Source of the DNA: Streptomyces katrae
Lineage (GTDB): Bacteria > Actinomycetota > Actinomycetes > Streptomycetales > Streptomycetaceae
Assembly: GCF_000717655.1 (NCBI RefSeq)
Contig: NZ_JNZY01000026.1
Coordinates: 62,001 to 126,000, forward strand
Reading direction: 5' to 3'
DNA length: 64,000 nt
Below are positions 54,275 to 63,167 of the stretch, one piece after another. A program made the translations under genes and the position numbers. The notes under the pieces were generated by a model. The model searched no databases and had not been told where the DNA came from. It saw nothing but the letters and a program-made list of their open reading frames with translations. Every line of letters starts with the position of its first letter. The stretch's first letter is position 1.

Positions 54275-55027
54275 CTATTCACAAGAGCGTTGCTCTGTAC
54301 GGGTTGTCGACCGATTTCTTACGAAGGATCCTGGTGGAGCCGCCACCACCGCCGCCCCCGCCACCGCTGCGGCCGCCGTCGCCGCCCGCAGCGCCCGGGC
54401 GGCCTCCGCGAGCGTGGCTCCGGTGGTGATCACGTCGTCCACCAGCACGATCCGCGCACCGGGCGGCAGCTGCACCACGCCCCCGGGCCGCACCCCCAGG
54501 GCCCCCGCCAGGTTCTCCCGCCGCTCCCGGGCCCCCAGACCCGCCTGATCGGCGACCGGCCGGACATGGCGCAGTACGGGCGCCACCCGCGCGGGAACAC
54601 CGGCCCGCCGCAGCCGTCCCGCCGCCGCCAGGGCGATCCTGCGCGCCGGATCGTGCCCGCGCGCCCTCACCTGCCGGCGCGCCGACGGCACCGGAACGAG
54701 CACCAGCTCCCGCCCCGCCCCGCCCGCGCGGACGGCCCCCCGGACGGCCACCGCCAGGGCGGCGCCGAGCGGCCCGGCCAGCGGCAGCACCCCGCGCTCC
54801 TTGTGCGCCAGTACGGCCTCACGTACGGCCTCCTCGTACACGGCGGCCGCATACACCACGGGCAGCCCCGCGGGCCCCGGAGACGGCCGCACACACCCCG
54901 CCGCGGCCCCGCTCAGCGCCTGCGCGCAGCCCGCGCACAACAGGACGCGGGCAGCACCGCAGCCCGTGCAGTCGACCGGCAGGACCAGCCCGGCGAGCTC
55001 CTGCCACCACCCCCGCATACCGACCAC
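54275..55027 (-). CDS. comF: ComF-family phosphoribosyltransferase-like protein
   Basis: A 250-residue protein with a short N-terminal zinc-ribbon-like start (CTGCGAARVLLCAGC, residues 20-34) and a C-terminal PRTase fold with the PRPP loop VLVDDVITTGATLAEAARAL. Related ComF proteins support DNA uptake in naturally competent bacteria; in Streptomyces the role is unknown. The start is uncertain between GTG 55027 and ATG 55018, neither with a strong ribosome site. The last 20 residues (RNRSTTRTEQRSCE) lie in an AT-richer stretch. It sits in the row mtrA-mtrB-lpqB-comF-hpf. Confidence 0.85.
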   Translation of the reverse strand: MVGMRGWWQELAGLVLPVDCTGCGAARVLLCAGCAQALSGAAAGCVRPSPGPAGLPVVYAAAVYEEAVREAVLAHKERGVLPLAGPLGAALAVAVRGAVRAGGAGRELVLVPVPSARRQVRARGHDPARRIALAAAGRLRRAGVPARVAPVLRHVRPVADQAGLGARERRENLAGALGVRPGGVVQLPPGARIVLVDDVITTGATLAEAARALRAATAAAAVAGAAVVAAPPGSFVRNRSTTRTEQRSCE

Positions 55028-55102
55028 TGTGCCGGGCCGGCCGGGCCCCCCGCCACCCCTGTGGACAACCTGGGCGCAGGCGTAAAAATGCAGGTCAGGC
55101 GC

Positions 55103-56968
55103 TCAGCCCGGGTAGACCGGAGCCCGGCCGCCCGGCGCCACCGTGCGCCACTGCGCCCCCGGCGGCAGCCACACGATCCCGTCCTCCTCCGAGTACGCGA
55201 CCACCGGCTTCTTCTCGTCCTCCGTCGCCGCGACCGCGTCCAGCCCGGTCGCCCCGGGCAGGCTCGCCGCGACCATCGAACCGTCGGCCAGCATGTACCG
55301 GGCCTGCACGACCCCGCCGCTCTCCCGGCCCACCACCAGCAGCCGGCCGCGCGGCGCCCAGCTCAGCGCCGTCACGCTCGCCATCTGCGGGGCCGCCGGA
55401 CGCAGCTCGCGCACCGACACCGGCCCCGCGCCGCCCTTGCCCTCGGGCCGCTCGATCCGGCCGATGTACAGGTTCTTGCGGCCTTCCTTCTCCACCAGCA
55501 GCGCGATCCGCACCCCGTCCGGCGACGCCTTCAGCGCCCTGATCCGCCCGCCGTCGAGCCCGGCCACCTCGATCTTCTCCGGGGCACCGGTACCGCCCGG
55601 CACCCGGTACAGGCCCGCGTTCTGCGGATCCTGGTCCGCGATCCACAGGTCGCCCGCCGCGTCCCAGCTCGGCGCACCCAGCACGTTCGGCTTGGCGCCC
55701 TTGCCGGTCAGCACCGGCTGCGGCATGGGCCCGGCCGTCGTCAGGTTCACCATGTACAGCCCGTGCCCGTCCTCGGACACCACCGCCGCGCGCTTCTCGT
55801 CGTACGAGACCGCCGCGGAACCGATCTTGAACCCGGGGCTCGTGGTGGTCGGGGACAGCGGCCCCGGCACCGGCTCCGGCTTGTACTGCTGGTCCTCACT
55901 GGTGACGTCGAGCTTCAACCGGACGAACCGGCTGTCGCTGTCCACGTAGTACTGGTACTCGGGAGGGTTCGGCCGGTGGGCGATCGTCCCCGCGGTCGCC
56001 TCGGTCACGGAGCACAGCGAGGACCGGTCCGAGCGCAGCAGCTCGACCCGCGCCAGCCGGGAGGACGTCAGGTCCTGCACCGTGTACAGGAGTTGCGCGG
56101 CCATCTTCTGGCACTGCGGCTGCGCGACGTTGTCGGCCTTGTCGTTGAGCGGCACCTTCAGAGCGTTCTGGCCGTCGTACGCAAGGGACTTGGTGCCCTC
56201 GCGCAGTTCCGTGCCCGTGGGGAAACTCGAAGTCACCACGGGCCCCAGCCACTTGGACGGCCCGGCCAGCAGCGACTGCACCGTCTGCGTGGTCGGGTCC
56301 ATCCGCGAGTCGGGGTCGCTGCGCTGGCGCACGTACACCGGATCGGCGACGAGGCCGCCTCCCGCGAAGTAGTACTTGTTGACCGGCATGTAGATGCGCT
56401 GGAAATCGGACTCGCTGAGCACGAGGCTGCTCGGCGGCGTCGAGATCCGCCACTGCTTGTTCTCCTGGACCAGCTGGAGGTACTCCTCGTAGCGCGCCCC
56501 GGTGGTCTCCGGCTGGTACGCGCTGCGCTCGTCCACCGTCGCGAGCTTCGTGCCGGTCATCTTCCAGCGGGGGCCCGAGGGCTCCTTCTCGCCCTGTACG
56601 GAGAACCGGTCGATGCCCGCGGAGAGCACGGTGACGGCGGCGCCGGGCTTCCAGTTCTTCGCCGCGTCCTCGGTGAGGTACTTCCGGGCGGTCTGCAGCT
56701 GCGGGTCGTCGCTGGTCATCGCCTCGAGGAAACCGTCGACGATGTCGGCCGCACTGGCCTTGTCGGCCGGCGGCACGCCGAACACCCGCACCTGCGAGTC
56801 GACGCCCTGCGAGGCCTTCACCTCGCGGATCTCGCCGTGGTCGGGCATGGAGGCGCAGCCGGCCAGCAGCAGCCCGGCCGCGCCGAAGGCGTACGCCCGC
56901 ACCGTCCGCCACCGGCGGCGGTCGTCCCTGCGTACCCGTACCCCTACCCGTGCGGGCTCAGCGTCCAC
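55103..56968 (-). CDS. lpqB: Lipoprotein LpqB, MtrB-associated
   Basis: A 621-residue secreted lipoprotein that modulates the MtrAB system. The signal peptide ends in lipobox LLLAGCAS. A GerMN-type domain occupies about residues 190-320 (YMPVNKYYFAGGGLVADPVY region), and the C-terminal half is a beta-propeller of repeated strands (VSYDEKRAAVVSEDGHGLYM, and similar). Start choice: AGGAGG abuts the ATG at 56977, but lies nine bases from an in-frame GTG at 56968, which is the better start. The gene overlaps the 3' end of mtrB. Confidence 0.93.
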   Translation of the reverse strand: MDAEPARVGVRVRRDDRRRWRTVRAYAFGAAGLLLAGCASMPDHGEIREVKASQGVDSQVRVFGVPPADKASAADIVDGFLEAMTSDDPQLQTARKYLTEDAAKNWKPGAAVTVLSAGIDRFSVQGEKEPSGPRWKMTGTKLATVDERSAYQPETTGARYEEYLQLVQENKQWRISTPPSSLVLSESDFQRIYMPVNKYYFAGGGLVADPVYVRQRSDPDSRMDPTTQTVQSLLAGPSKWLGPVVTSSFPTGTELREGTKSLAYDGQNALKVPLNDKADNVAQPQCQKMAAQLLYTVQDLTSSRLARVELLRSDRSSLCSVTEATAGTIAHRPNPPEYQYYVDSDSRFVRLKLDVTSEDQQYKPEPVPGPLSPTTTSPGFKIGSAAVSYDEKRAAVVSEDGHGLYMVNLTTAGPMPQPVLTGKGAKPNVLGAPSWDAAGDLWIADQDPQNAGLYRVPGGTGAPEKIEVAGLDGGRIRALKASPDGVRIALLVEKEGRKNLYIGRIERPEGKGGAGPVSVRELRPAAPQMASVTALSWAPRGRLLVVGRESGGVVQARYMLADGSMVAASLPGATGLDAVAATEDEKKPVVAYSEEDGIVWLPPGAQWRTVAPGGRAPVYPG

Positions 56969-59003
56969 CTGCGCCATCCTCCTGTGCTGCTGCCTGATCG
57001 GCCGCGCCGGCCCGGTCGGCCGGCGCCCGGTCCGCCGCCTGGTCCGCCGCCGCCCTGTCCGCCGCCTGGTCGGCCGGGCGGGCCACGACGCGGGACCCGT
57101 TGCCCGGCAGGGCCGTCGGGTCCGCGGGCACCGGCAGCGCCCCGGCGACCGCCGACCGGGGCGGTATCGGCGAGCGGTCGGGCCTCCCCGGGGCCGGCGG
57201 CGCCTGCGGGGGCGTCACGGCGCCCGCCGCGTCGGCAGCGGCCCTGGCCCGGTTGGCCCGGGAATCCTCCGGCTCCAGCGGGATCGGGGACCCGCGCAGC
57301 GGCTCGTCGGCGGTCCGCGGCAGCGTCAGCCGGAACTGCGAACCGCCGCCCGGCTCGCCCCAGGCCTGGAGCCAGCCGCCGTGCAGCCGCGCGTCCTCGA
57401 CGGCGATGGACAGGCCGAGGCCCGTTCCGCCGGTGGTGCGGGCGCGGGCCGGGTCGGCCCGCCAGAAGCGGTTGAAGACGCGGGTGGCCTCGCCGGGCTT
57501 GAGCCCGACGCCGTAGTCCCGTACGGCCACCGCGACGGCCCCGCCCGCCGACGCGAGCCGGACCACCACATCGCGGCCCTCACCGTGCTCCACGGCGTTG
57601 ACGACGAGGTTGCGCAGCACCCTCTCCACGCGCCGCGAATCGGCCTCGGCTATGACGGGCTGGGTGTCGCCCAGCACCCGGATCCGGGTGCCCTTGTGCT
57701 CCGCGAGCGGTTCGGCGCCGTCGATGACCCGGCGTACGACCTCCCGCAGGTCGATCGGCTCCGCCTCCAGGGCCGCGGCCCCCGCGTCGAACCGGCTGAT
57801 CTCCAGCAGGTCCGCGAGCAGCGACTCGAAGCGGTCGAGCTGCCCGGCGAGCAGCTCGGCGGAGCGGGCGGTGATCGGGTCGAAGTCGACCCGTGCGTCG
57901 TGGATGACATCGGCTGCCATCCGTACGGTCGTCAGCGGCGTCCGCAGCTCGTGCGAGACGTCGGAGACGAACCGGCGCTGCATCCGCGACAGGTCCTCCA
58001 GCTGCTGGATCTTGAGCTGGAGGTTCTGGGCCATCTTGTTGAAGGCCTCGCCCAGACGGGCGATGTCGTCCTCGCCGGTGACCTTCATCCGCTCCTGGAG
58101 CCGCCCGGCCGAGAGCCGCTCCGCGATCCCGGCGGCCATCCGCACGGGCGTCACGACCTGGCGTACGACGAGCCACGCGATCGCGCCGAGCAGCACGACC
58201 ACGAACACGCCCGCGGTGGCGATGGTGACCTTGATCAGGTTGAGGGACTCCTCCTCCTGCGTGAGCGGGAAGAGGTAGTACAGGTCGTACGGGTCCCCGT
58301 TGATGTCGGTGAGCCGCTTGCCCACGACCAGCGCGGGCTCGGGCGCCTTGTCCCCGGCCCCGGCCGTGTACTTGATCTGGGAGAACGTCTTGAATGTCCC
58401 GGTGGCGTGGTTGACCTCCCGCCGCAGCCGCGGGGGAACGCTCGCCGTCGGGTCCACGTTCCCGGAGGCGCGGGCGCCCTTGACGCCCGAGACGGTGGGC
58501 CCGCCCGGCTGCCCTTCGCTCTGCCCGCCGGGGCCGGCACCGAGCGCGACCACCTCGAAGGCGGTCTGCCCGCCACTGGCCAGCTGCTTGACCAGCGAGT
58601 TCATCCAGGTGCTGGCGTCCCGCCCGACCTTGTTGTCGGTGGCGTCGGGCCCGTCGACCGTGGAGGGCGTGTTGGCCTTCTCCTGCGCGACCGCGAACCC
58701 GCCCGCCGCCTGGCTCTGCGCGGCCTCCTCCTTGGCGTCGAGGAGCCCCTTGCTGACCTGCGCGATCACGACGAAGCCGAGCGAGAGGACCACGGCCAGC
58801 GACATCAGCAGCGTGGCGGCGACCACCCGCAGCTGGATGTTGCGCCGCCACAACCGGACAGCCGGGAGCAGCGGCCGTCGTACGAGGCGTACGAACAACC
58901 GCAGCACGGGGCCGCCGGGCGCTCCGTCGGCCATCTGACGGAGCTGCCGGCCGCCCCTCAAGGCCCCCCAGCGGGACCCGCGCCGGGGCTTGCCGGGCTG
59001 CAC
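56958..59003 (-). CDS. mtrB: Sensor histidine kinase MtrB
   Basis: A 681-residue membrane kinase partnering MtrA. Two transmembrane helices (VVAATLLMSLAVVLSLGFVV and VTIATAGVFVVVLLGAIAWL) flank an extracellular sensor of about 160 residues. A HAMP domain, the H box VSDVSHELRTPLTTVRM, N box RNLVVNAVEHG and G box GTGLGLSIAVED follow. After the catalytic domain comes an Ala/Pro/Asp-rich tail of about 120 residues with repeats of ADQAADRA. Start uncertain: GTG 59003, directly after the mtrA stop, or GTG 59036 inside mtrA. The tail overlaps lpqB. Confidence 0.94.
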   Translation of the reverse strand: MQPGKPRRGSRWGALRGGRQLRQMADGAPGGPVLRLFVRLVRRPLLPAVRLWRRNIQLRVVAATLLMSLAVVLSLGFVVIAQVSKGLLDAKEEAAQSQAAGGFAVAQEKANTPSTVDGPDATDNKVGRDASTWMNSLVKQLASGGQTAFEVVALGAGPGGQSEGQPGGPTVSGVKGARASGNVDPTASVPPRLRREVNHATGTFKTFSQIKYTAGAGDKAPEPALVVGKRLTDINGDPYDLYYLFPLTQEEESLNLIKVTIATAGVFVVVLLGAIAWLVVRQVVTPVRMAAGIAERLSAGRLQERMKVTGEDDIARLGEAFNKMAQNLQLKIQQLEDLSRMQRRFVSDVSHELRTPLTTVRMAADVIHDARVDFDPITARSAELLAGQLDRFESLLADLLEISRFDAGAAALEAEPIDLREVVRRVIDGAEPLAEHKGTRIRVLGDTQPVIAEADSRRVERVLRNLVVNAVEHGEGRDVVVRLASAGGAVAVAVRDYGVGLKPGEATRVFNRFWRADPARARTTGGTGLGLSIAVEDARLHGGWLQAWGEPGGGSQFRLTLPRTADEPLRGSPIPLEPEDSRANRARAAADAAGAVTPPQAPPAPGRPDRSPIPPRSAVAGALPVPADPTALPGNGSRVVARPADQAADRAAADQAADRAPADRAGAADQAAAQEDGAGGR

Positions 59004-59004
59004 G

Positions 59005-59694
59005 TCAGCTGGGTCCGGCCTTGTAGCCGACACCACGCACCGTCACGACGATCTCGGGGCGCTCCGGGTCCTTCTCGACCTTGGAGCGCAGACGCTGCAC
59101 ATGCACGTTGACCAGGCGGGTGTCCGCCGCGTGCCGGTAGCCCCAGACCTGCTCCAGCAGCACCTCACGGGTGAACACCTGCCAGGGCTTGCGCGCGAGC
59201 GCGACCAGCAGGTCGAACTCGAGCGGGGTCAGCGCGATCGAGGCACCGTCCCGCTTGACCGAGTGGCCGGCCACGTCGATGACCAGGTCACCGATGGCCA
59301 GCTGCTCGGGTGCGGGCTCCTCCGACCGGCGCAGGCGGGCCCGGATACGGGCCACCAGCTCCTTCGGCTTGAACGGCTTGACGATGTAGTCGTCGGCCCC
59401 GGACTCCAGGCCCACGACGACGTCCACCGTGTCGCTCTTCGCGGTGAGCATGACGATCGGTACGCCGGACTCGGCCCGGATCAGCCTGCAGACCTCTATG
59501 CCGTCCCGTCCGGGCAGCATCAGGTCGAGCAGCACGAGATCCGGCTTCGCCTCGCGGAAGGCCGCCAGCGCCTTGTCGCCGTCCGCTACGAACGACGGCT
59601 CAAAACCTTCTCCACGCAGCACAATGCCGAGCATCTCGGCCAGCGCGGTGTCGTCGTCGACGACAAGGACTCGTCCCTTCATGCTTGACATCAT
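59005..59694 (-). CDS. mtrA: Response regulator MtrA
   Basis: A 229-residue OmpR-type regulator controlling development, antibiotic production and envelope genes in streptomycetes. The receiver has VLVVDDDTALAEML, phosphoacceptor Asp57 in DLVLLDLMLPGRDG, and YIVKPFKPKEL. The winged helix ends VNVHVQRLRSKVEKDPERP, VVTVRGVGYKAG. The sequence is nearly invariant in the genus. The ATG at 59694 is used; ATG 59691 and 59682 are alternatives. A GTAAC sequence and a TTAGCTAA palindrome sit immediately upstream. Confidence 0.96.
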   Translation of the reverse strand: MMSSMKGRVLVVDDDTALAEMLGIVLRGEGFEPSFVADGDKALAAFREAKPDLVLLDLMLPGRDGIEVCRLIRAESGVPIVMLTAKSDTVDVVVGLESGADDYIVKPFKPKELVARIRARLRRSEEPAPEQLAIGDLVIDVAGHSVKRDGASIALTPLEFDLLVALARKPWQVFTREVLLEQVWGYRHAADTRLVNVHVQRLRSKVEKDPERPEIVVTVRGVGYKAGPS

Positions 59695-59927
59695 CCCATT
59701 AGCTAATCGTTACCCGTCGGTGAGCTGTCCCACAGCCAAAAGGGCTGGAAATCGCCCCTCGGACCTGCGTGGAGATCAGACCGACCAGTCTGCCCCGGAT
59801 CCGGGCGACAATTGAAGGCGCGGGCCGCCGGAGTTCCGGGGGGACGGCCGGTCCGCTCAACGTTCCCACGTGGCACGATGGCAGCCCCTGACGCCCCCCG
59901 CCCTGCTGTGCACGTGAAGGAGCGACG
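59695..59927. promoter_or_regulatory. Divergent region between mtrA and the membrane protein gene
   Basis: On the minus strand GGGTAACGA (59705-59714) and the palindrome ATTAGCTAAT (59698-59707) lie within 20 bases of the mtrA start. GTAAC is, from memory, the core of MtrA sites, so autoregulation is plausible. I found no clean -35/-10 pair for either gene. CGGATCCGGGC near 59800 is a short inverted repeat. Confidence 0.45.
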
Positions 59928-61220
59928 ATGAACGACTCTCCGGGCTGGGCCGTGCCCGGACCCTCCCCGTCCGACGGCGAGCGGCCGGGCGCCCCCGACG
60001 GCCGGGACGGCACCGAAGGAACCGAAGGCGGCACCCCGGCGCCCGCCGGCGGACCGAAGTGGTCCGCCGAGCAGCCGCCCCCCGGCGAGTGGTCGAGCCC
60101 CGGCACCCCCCAGGCCCAGAAGGCCCCGCAGCAGCAGCCGTCGCAGCCGGGCGCGGGCTGGGGTTCGTACGGCGGCCCGCAGGGCACCCAGGGCGCGCAG
60201 GGCCGGTACGGCCACCCGGGCGGCCCCGGCCAGTGGGGCAAGCCCCCGGCCGCCAAGCCCGGCGTGATCCCGCTGCGCCCCCTCGACCTGGGCGAGATCC
60301 TCGACGGCGCGGTCGCCACCATGCGCACCCACTGGCGGACGGTCCTGCCGATCACCCTGGTCGTGGCCACCGTCATCCAGGTCATCAGCGTGCTCGTGCA
60401 GAGGTACACGTACGCCGACCTCGCCGTCGTCTCCGACCCCGGCTCCCAGGACAGCCTCAAGGACGTCCTCGACGCCCTCGGCGGCAGCATGGTGGCCGTG
60501 CTCGCGAACGCCTTCGTCCAGCTCCTCGGGACCATCGTGGCCACGGCCATGCTCACGATGATCTTCAGCCGTGCCGTGCTCGGCCACGGCTCCTCGATCG
60601 GCGAAGCCTGGCGCGACGCCCGCCCCCAGCTGCTCCGTCTGCTCGGGCTGACCCTCCTGACGGCCCTCGGCGGCGTCGTCATCATCCTCGTGCTGCTCCT
60701 GCCCGGCATCCTCCTGGGCAGCGTCGGCATCGCCATCGTCGGCGGCCTCGCCGCGCTCCCGCTGCTCATCTGGCTCGCGCTCAAGTTCAGCCTGGCCTCG
60801 CCCGCACTGATGCTGGAGAAGAGCAACGTCCTCACCTCGCTCCGCCGCTCCTCGAGGCTCGTCCAGGGCTCGTGGTGGCGCATCTTCGGCATCACCGCCC
60901 TGACCGGCCTGATCACCACGTTCGTCGCGGCGATCATCGTCTGGCCGCTGACGGCGGCCGGGTTCGCCATAGGCATCGCCGACGGCGGGATGGAAAGCCT
61001 CCAGAACGGCACCGCCGCCACGGGCTGGGCGCCCCTGATCCTCTCCGCGGTCGGTGCGGTCATCGCGCAGACCATCACCATGCCGATCCAGTCGGGCGTC
61101 ACCGTCCTCCTGTACGTCGACCAGCGCATCCGGCGCGAGGCCCTCGACCTGGAGCTCGCCCGGGCGGCAGGCCTCGAGAACTACGGCCCGGACGCCGCCG
61201 CACCGCCGACCGGAGGCTGA
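59928..61220 (+). CDS. Membrane protein with disordered N-terminus (GDPD membrane-domain-like)
   Basis: A 430-residue integral membrane protein. The first 120 residues are Gly/Pro/Gln-rich and probably cytosolic and disordered. From VIPLRPLDLGEILDGAVATM onward it matches the multi-helix domain found fused to glycerophosphodiester phosphodiesterases in other bacteria, with six to eight helices (LLRLLGLTLLTALGGVVIIL, LITTFVAAIIVWPLTAAGF) and the cytosolic end LLYVDQRIRREALDLELARA. There is no catalytic domain. ATG 59928 after AAGGAG. It begins an operon with the DUF4129, DUF4350 and MoxR genes and is divergent from mtrA. Confidence 0.85.
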   Translation: MNDSPGWAVPGPSPSDGERPGAPDGRDGTEGTEGGTPAPAGGPKWSAEQPPPGEWSSPGTPQAQKAPQQQPSQPGAGWGSYGGPQGTQGAQGRYGHPGGPGQWGKPPAAKPGVIPLRPLDLGEILDGAVATMRTHWRTVLPITLVVATVIQVISVLVQRYTYADLAVVSDPGSQDSLKDVLDALGGSMVAVLANAFVQLLGTIVATAMLTMIFSRAVLGHGSSIGEAWRDARPQLLRLLGLTLLTALGGVVIILVLLLPGILLGSVGIAIVGGLAALPLLIWLALKFSLASPALMLEKSNVLTSLRRSSRLVQGSWWRIFGITALTGLITTFVAAIIVWPLTAAGFAIGIADGGMESLQNGTAATGWAPLILSAVGAVIAQTITMPIQSGVTVLLYVDQRIRREALDLELARAAGLENYGPDAAAPPTGG

Positions 61221-61227
61221 TGCAGGG

Positions 61228-61908
61228 ATGATGAGCACGGGGGGCCTCATCACGCTCTCCGCGGCGCTCCTGCCGGCCGCGGAGGAACCACCGGTGACGA
61301 CACCGCGCGACGCCGCCCGCGAGGCGGCAGAACGCGAACTGTCCGAGCCGATGTACCACCAGGACGACCCGGGCCTGTTCCAGCGCGCCCTGGACCGGTT
61401 CTGGGAATGGGTCGGCAACCTCTTCGACCACGCCTCGGGCGCCACCCCCGGCGGCACCCTGGGCCTGGTCGCGATCGCCGCCCTCGTCGTACTGGCCCTC
61501 GCCGCCCTGTGGTGGCGGCTCGGCTCCCCCCGCCGGACCGCAACCACGTCGGCGGGCGTCTTCGGCGACACCTTGCGCAGCGCCGCCGACCACCGCACCG
61601 CCGCCGACGCGCACGCCGCCGCGGGCCGCTGGACCGAAGCCGTCCAGGAACGCATGCGGGCCGTCGTCCGCTCGCTCGAGGAACGCACCCTGCTCGACCC
61701 CCGCCCGGGCCGCACCGCCGACGAGGCGGCCGCCGAAGCCGCGCGCTCCCTCCCGGACCACGCCGACGCCCTCCGCGCGGCGGCCCGCACCTTCGACGAC
61801 GTCACGTACGGCGGCCGCCCCGGCGACGAGGCCATGTACGCCCGCCTCCGCACCCTCGACACCACCCTGGCCCGCACGAAGCCGCTCCTGACGGGACCCC
61901 CGGCATGA
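61228..61908 (+). CDS. DUF4129-domain membrane protein
   Basis: A 226-residue protein. An N-terminal hydrophobic segment is followed by a short extracytoplasmic region (DDPGLFQRALDRFWEWVGNL), a second helix (LGLVAIAALVVLALAALWWRL), then the cytosolic DUF4129 part: AADAHAAAGRWTEAVQERMR, and TFDDVTYGGRPGDEAMYARL. Such proteins travel with MoxR ATPases and may be their membrane partners. ATG at 61228 (a second ATG follows at 61231) with GGAGG eleven bases upstream, just after the previous gene. Confidence 0.85.
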   Translation: MMSTGGLITLSAALLPAAEEPPVTTPRDAAREAAERELSEPMYHQDDPGLFQRALDRFWEWVGNLFDHASGATPGGTLGLVAIAALVVLALAALWWRLGSPRRTATTSAGVFGDTLRSAADHRTAADAHAAAGRWTEAVQERMRAVVRSLEERTLLDPRPGRTADEAAAEAARSLPDHADALRAAARTFDDVTYGGRPGDEAMYARLRTLDTTLARTKPLLTGPPA

Positions 61909-63167
61909 CCGCCCCCGGCGCCCCAGACCCGCGCACCCCCGCCCCGGCAGCCGCCCCGCAGCCCGGCGCAGCCTCACGGCCCGGCTCAGCCCCCGGCACC
62001 GCCCTCGGGGGGATCACCCCCGGCGCCGTCTGGCGGCGTTCCCGCGGGGCTCTCATCTGCCTCGGAATCCTGCTCGTCGGCGCCGTCGTTCTCGCCGCCC
62101 TCGGCTCCGGGAGCCGGCACGGACGGCTCGACCCCCGCTCCGCCGACCCCGACGGCAGCAGGGCCGTAGCCGAGCTGCTCCAGGCCCGCGGGGTCACCAC
62201 CCGCGTCGTCACGACCGCCCGCGAGGCCGCCGCCGCGGCCGGCCCCGCCACCACCCTGCTGGTCACCGACCCCGACCGGCTGGGCGACACCCAACGCCGC
62301 GCCATCCGCTCCGCCATCGACCTCTCCGGCGGCCGCACCGTCCTGCTCGCCCCCGGCGGCGTCAGCCTCCCCGACCTCGCCCCGGCCGCCCGCCCCAAGG
62401 GCGACGCCCTCGACGAGAACCTCGACCCCGGCTGCGCCCTGCCCGCCGCCGTCACAGCCGGCCGCGCCACCACCGGCGGCGGCCACCGCTACGCCGGCGG
62501 AGCAACCGGCACCGCCTGCTACCCCAGTGGCGGTCACCCCACCCTCCTCGTCCTCCCCTCCGGCACCACCGGCGGCGACACCGTCCTCCTCGGCTCCGAG
62601 ACGCTCCTCCTCAACAAGCAGCTCGCCACCGAAGGCAACGCCTCCCTCGCCCTCCAACTCCTCGGCTCCCGCCCCGACCTCGTCTGGTACCTGCCCTCCC
62701 TCACGGAGGTCCAGGACGAGGACCCCGCCCAGGAGAAGGGGTTCCTCGAGCTCATCCCCCGCGGCTGGGGCTGGGCCCTCCTCCAGCTCTTCACCGCCGC
62801 CGCCCTCGCCGCCCTCTGGCGCGCCCGCCGGCTCGGCCCCCTCGTCACCGAGAAGCTGCCCGTCGCCGTCCGCGCCTCCGAGACCACCGAGGGCCGCGCC
62901 CGCCTCTACCGCAAGGCCGGCGCCCGCGACCGCGCCGCCACCGTGCTGCGCGCCGCCGCCCGCGAACGCCTGGCCGCCCTGGTCGGCGTACCGCACGCCC
63001 AGGCCCACGAACCAGCGGCCCTGGTCCCCGCCGTGTCCGCCCGCCTGACGGACCGCCAGCAGGACCTCACCGCCCTCCTCTTCGGCACCACACCCACCAC
63101 CGACGCGGCACTCGTCGCGCTCGCCGACCACCTCGACGCCCTCGAAAGAGAGGTCCGCACCTCATGA
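61905..63167 (+). CDS. DUF4350-domain membrane protein
   Basis: A 420-residue protein. It has a disordered N-terminal tail, a transmembrane helix (ALICLGILLVGAVVLAALGS), an extracytoplasmic DUF4350 domain resembling a Rossmann-type or ABC-associated fold (DPDGSRAVAELLQARGVTTR, TLLVTDPDRLGDTQRRAI), a second helix (WGWALLQLFTAAALAALWRA) and a cytosolic tail. It starts with ATGA overlap on the DUF4129 gene and ends with ATGA overlap on the MoxR gene, so all three are translated as a coupled unit. Function unknown. Confidence 0.86.
   Translation: MTAPGAPDPRTPAPAAAPQPGAASRPGSAPGTALGGITPGAVWRRSRGALICLGILLVGAVVLAALGSGSRHGRLDPRSADPDGSRAVAELLQARGVTTRVVTTAREAAAAAGPATTLLVTDPDRLGDTQRRAIRSAIDLSGGRTVLLAPGGVSLPDLAPAARPKGDALDENLDPGCALPAAVTAGRATTGGGHRYAGGATGTACYPSGGHPTLLVLPSGTTGGDTVLLGSETLLLNKQLATEGNASLALQLLGSRPDLVWYLPSLTEVQDEDPAQEKGFLELIPRGWGWALLQLFTAAALAALWRARRLGPLVTEKLPVAVRASETTEGRARLYRKAGARDRAATVLRAAARERLAALVGVPHAQAHEPAALVPAVSARLTDRQQDLTALLFGTTPTTDAALVALADHLDALEREVRTS

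Noticed and set aside
54116..57475. Plus-strand frame of more than 1100 codons opposite comF, lpqB and mtrB
   Set aside because: Shadow frame; the real minus-strand genes have clear domains and conserved order.
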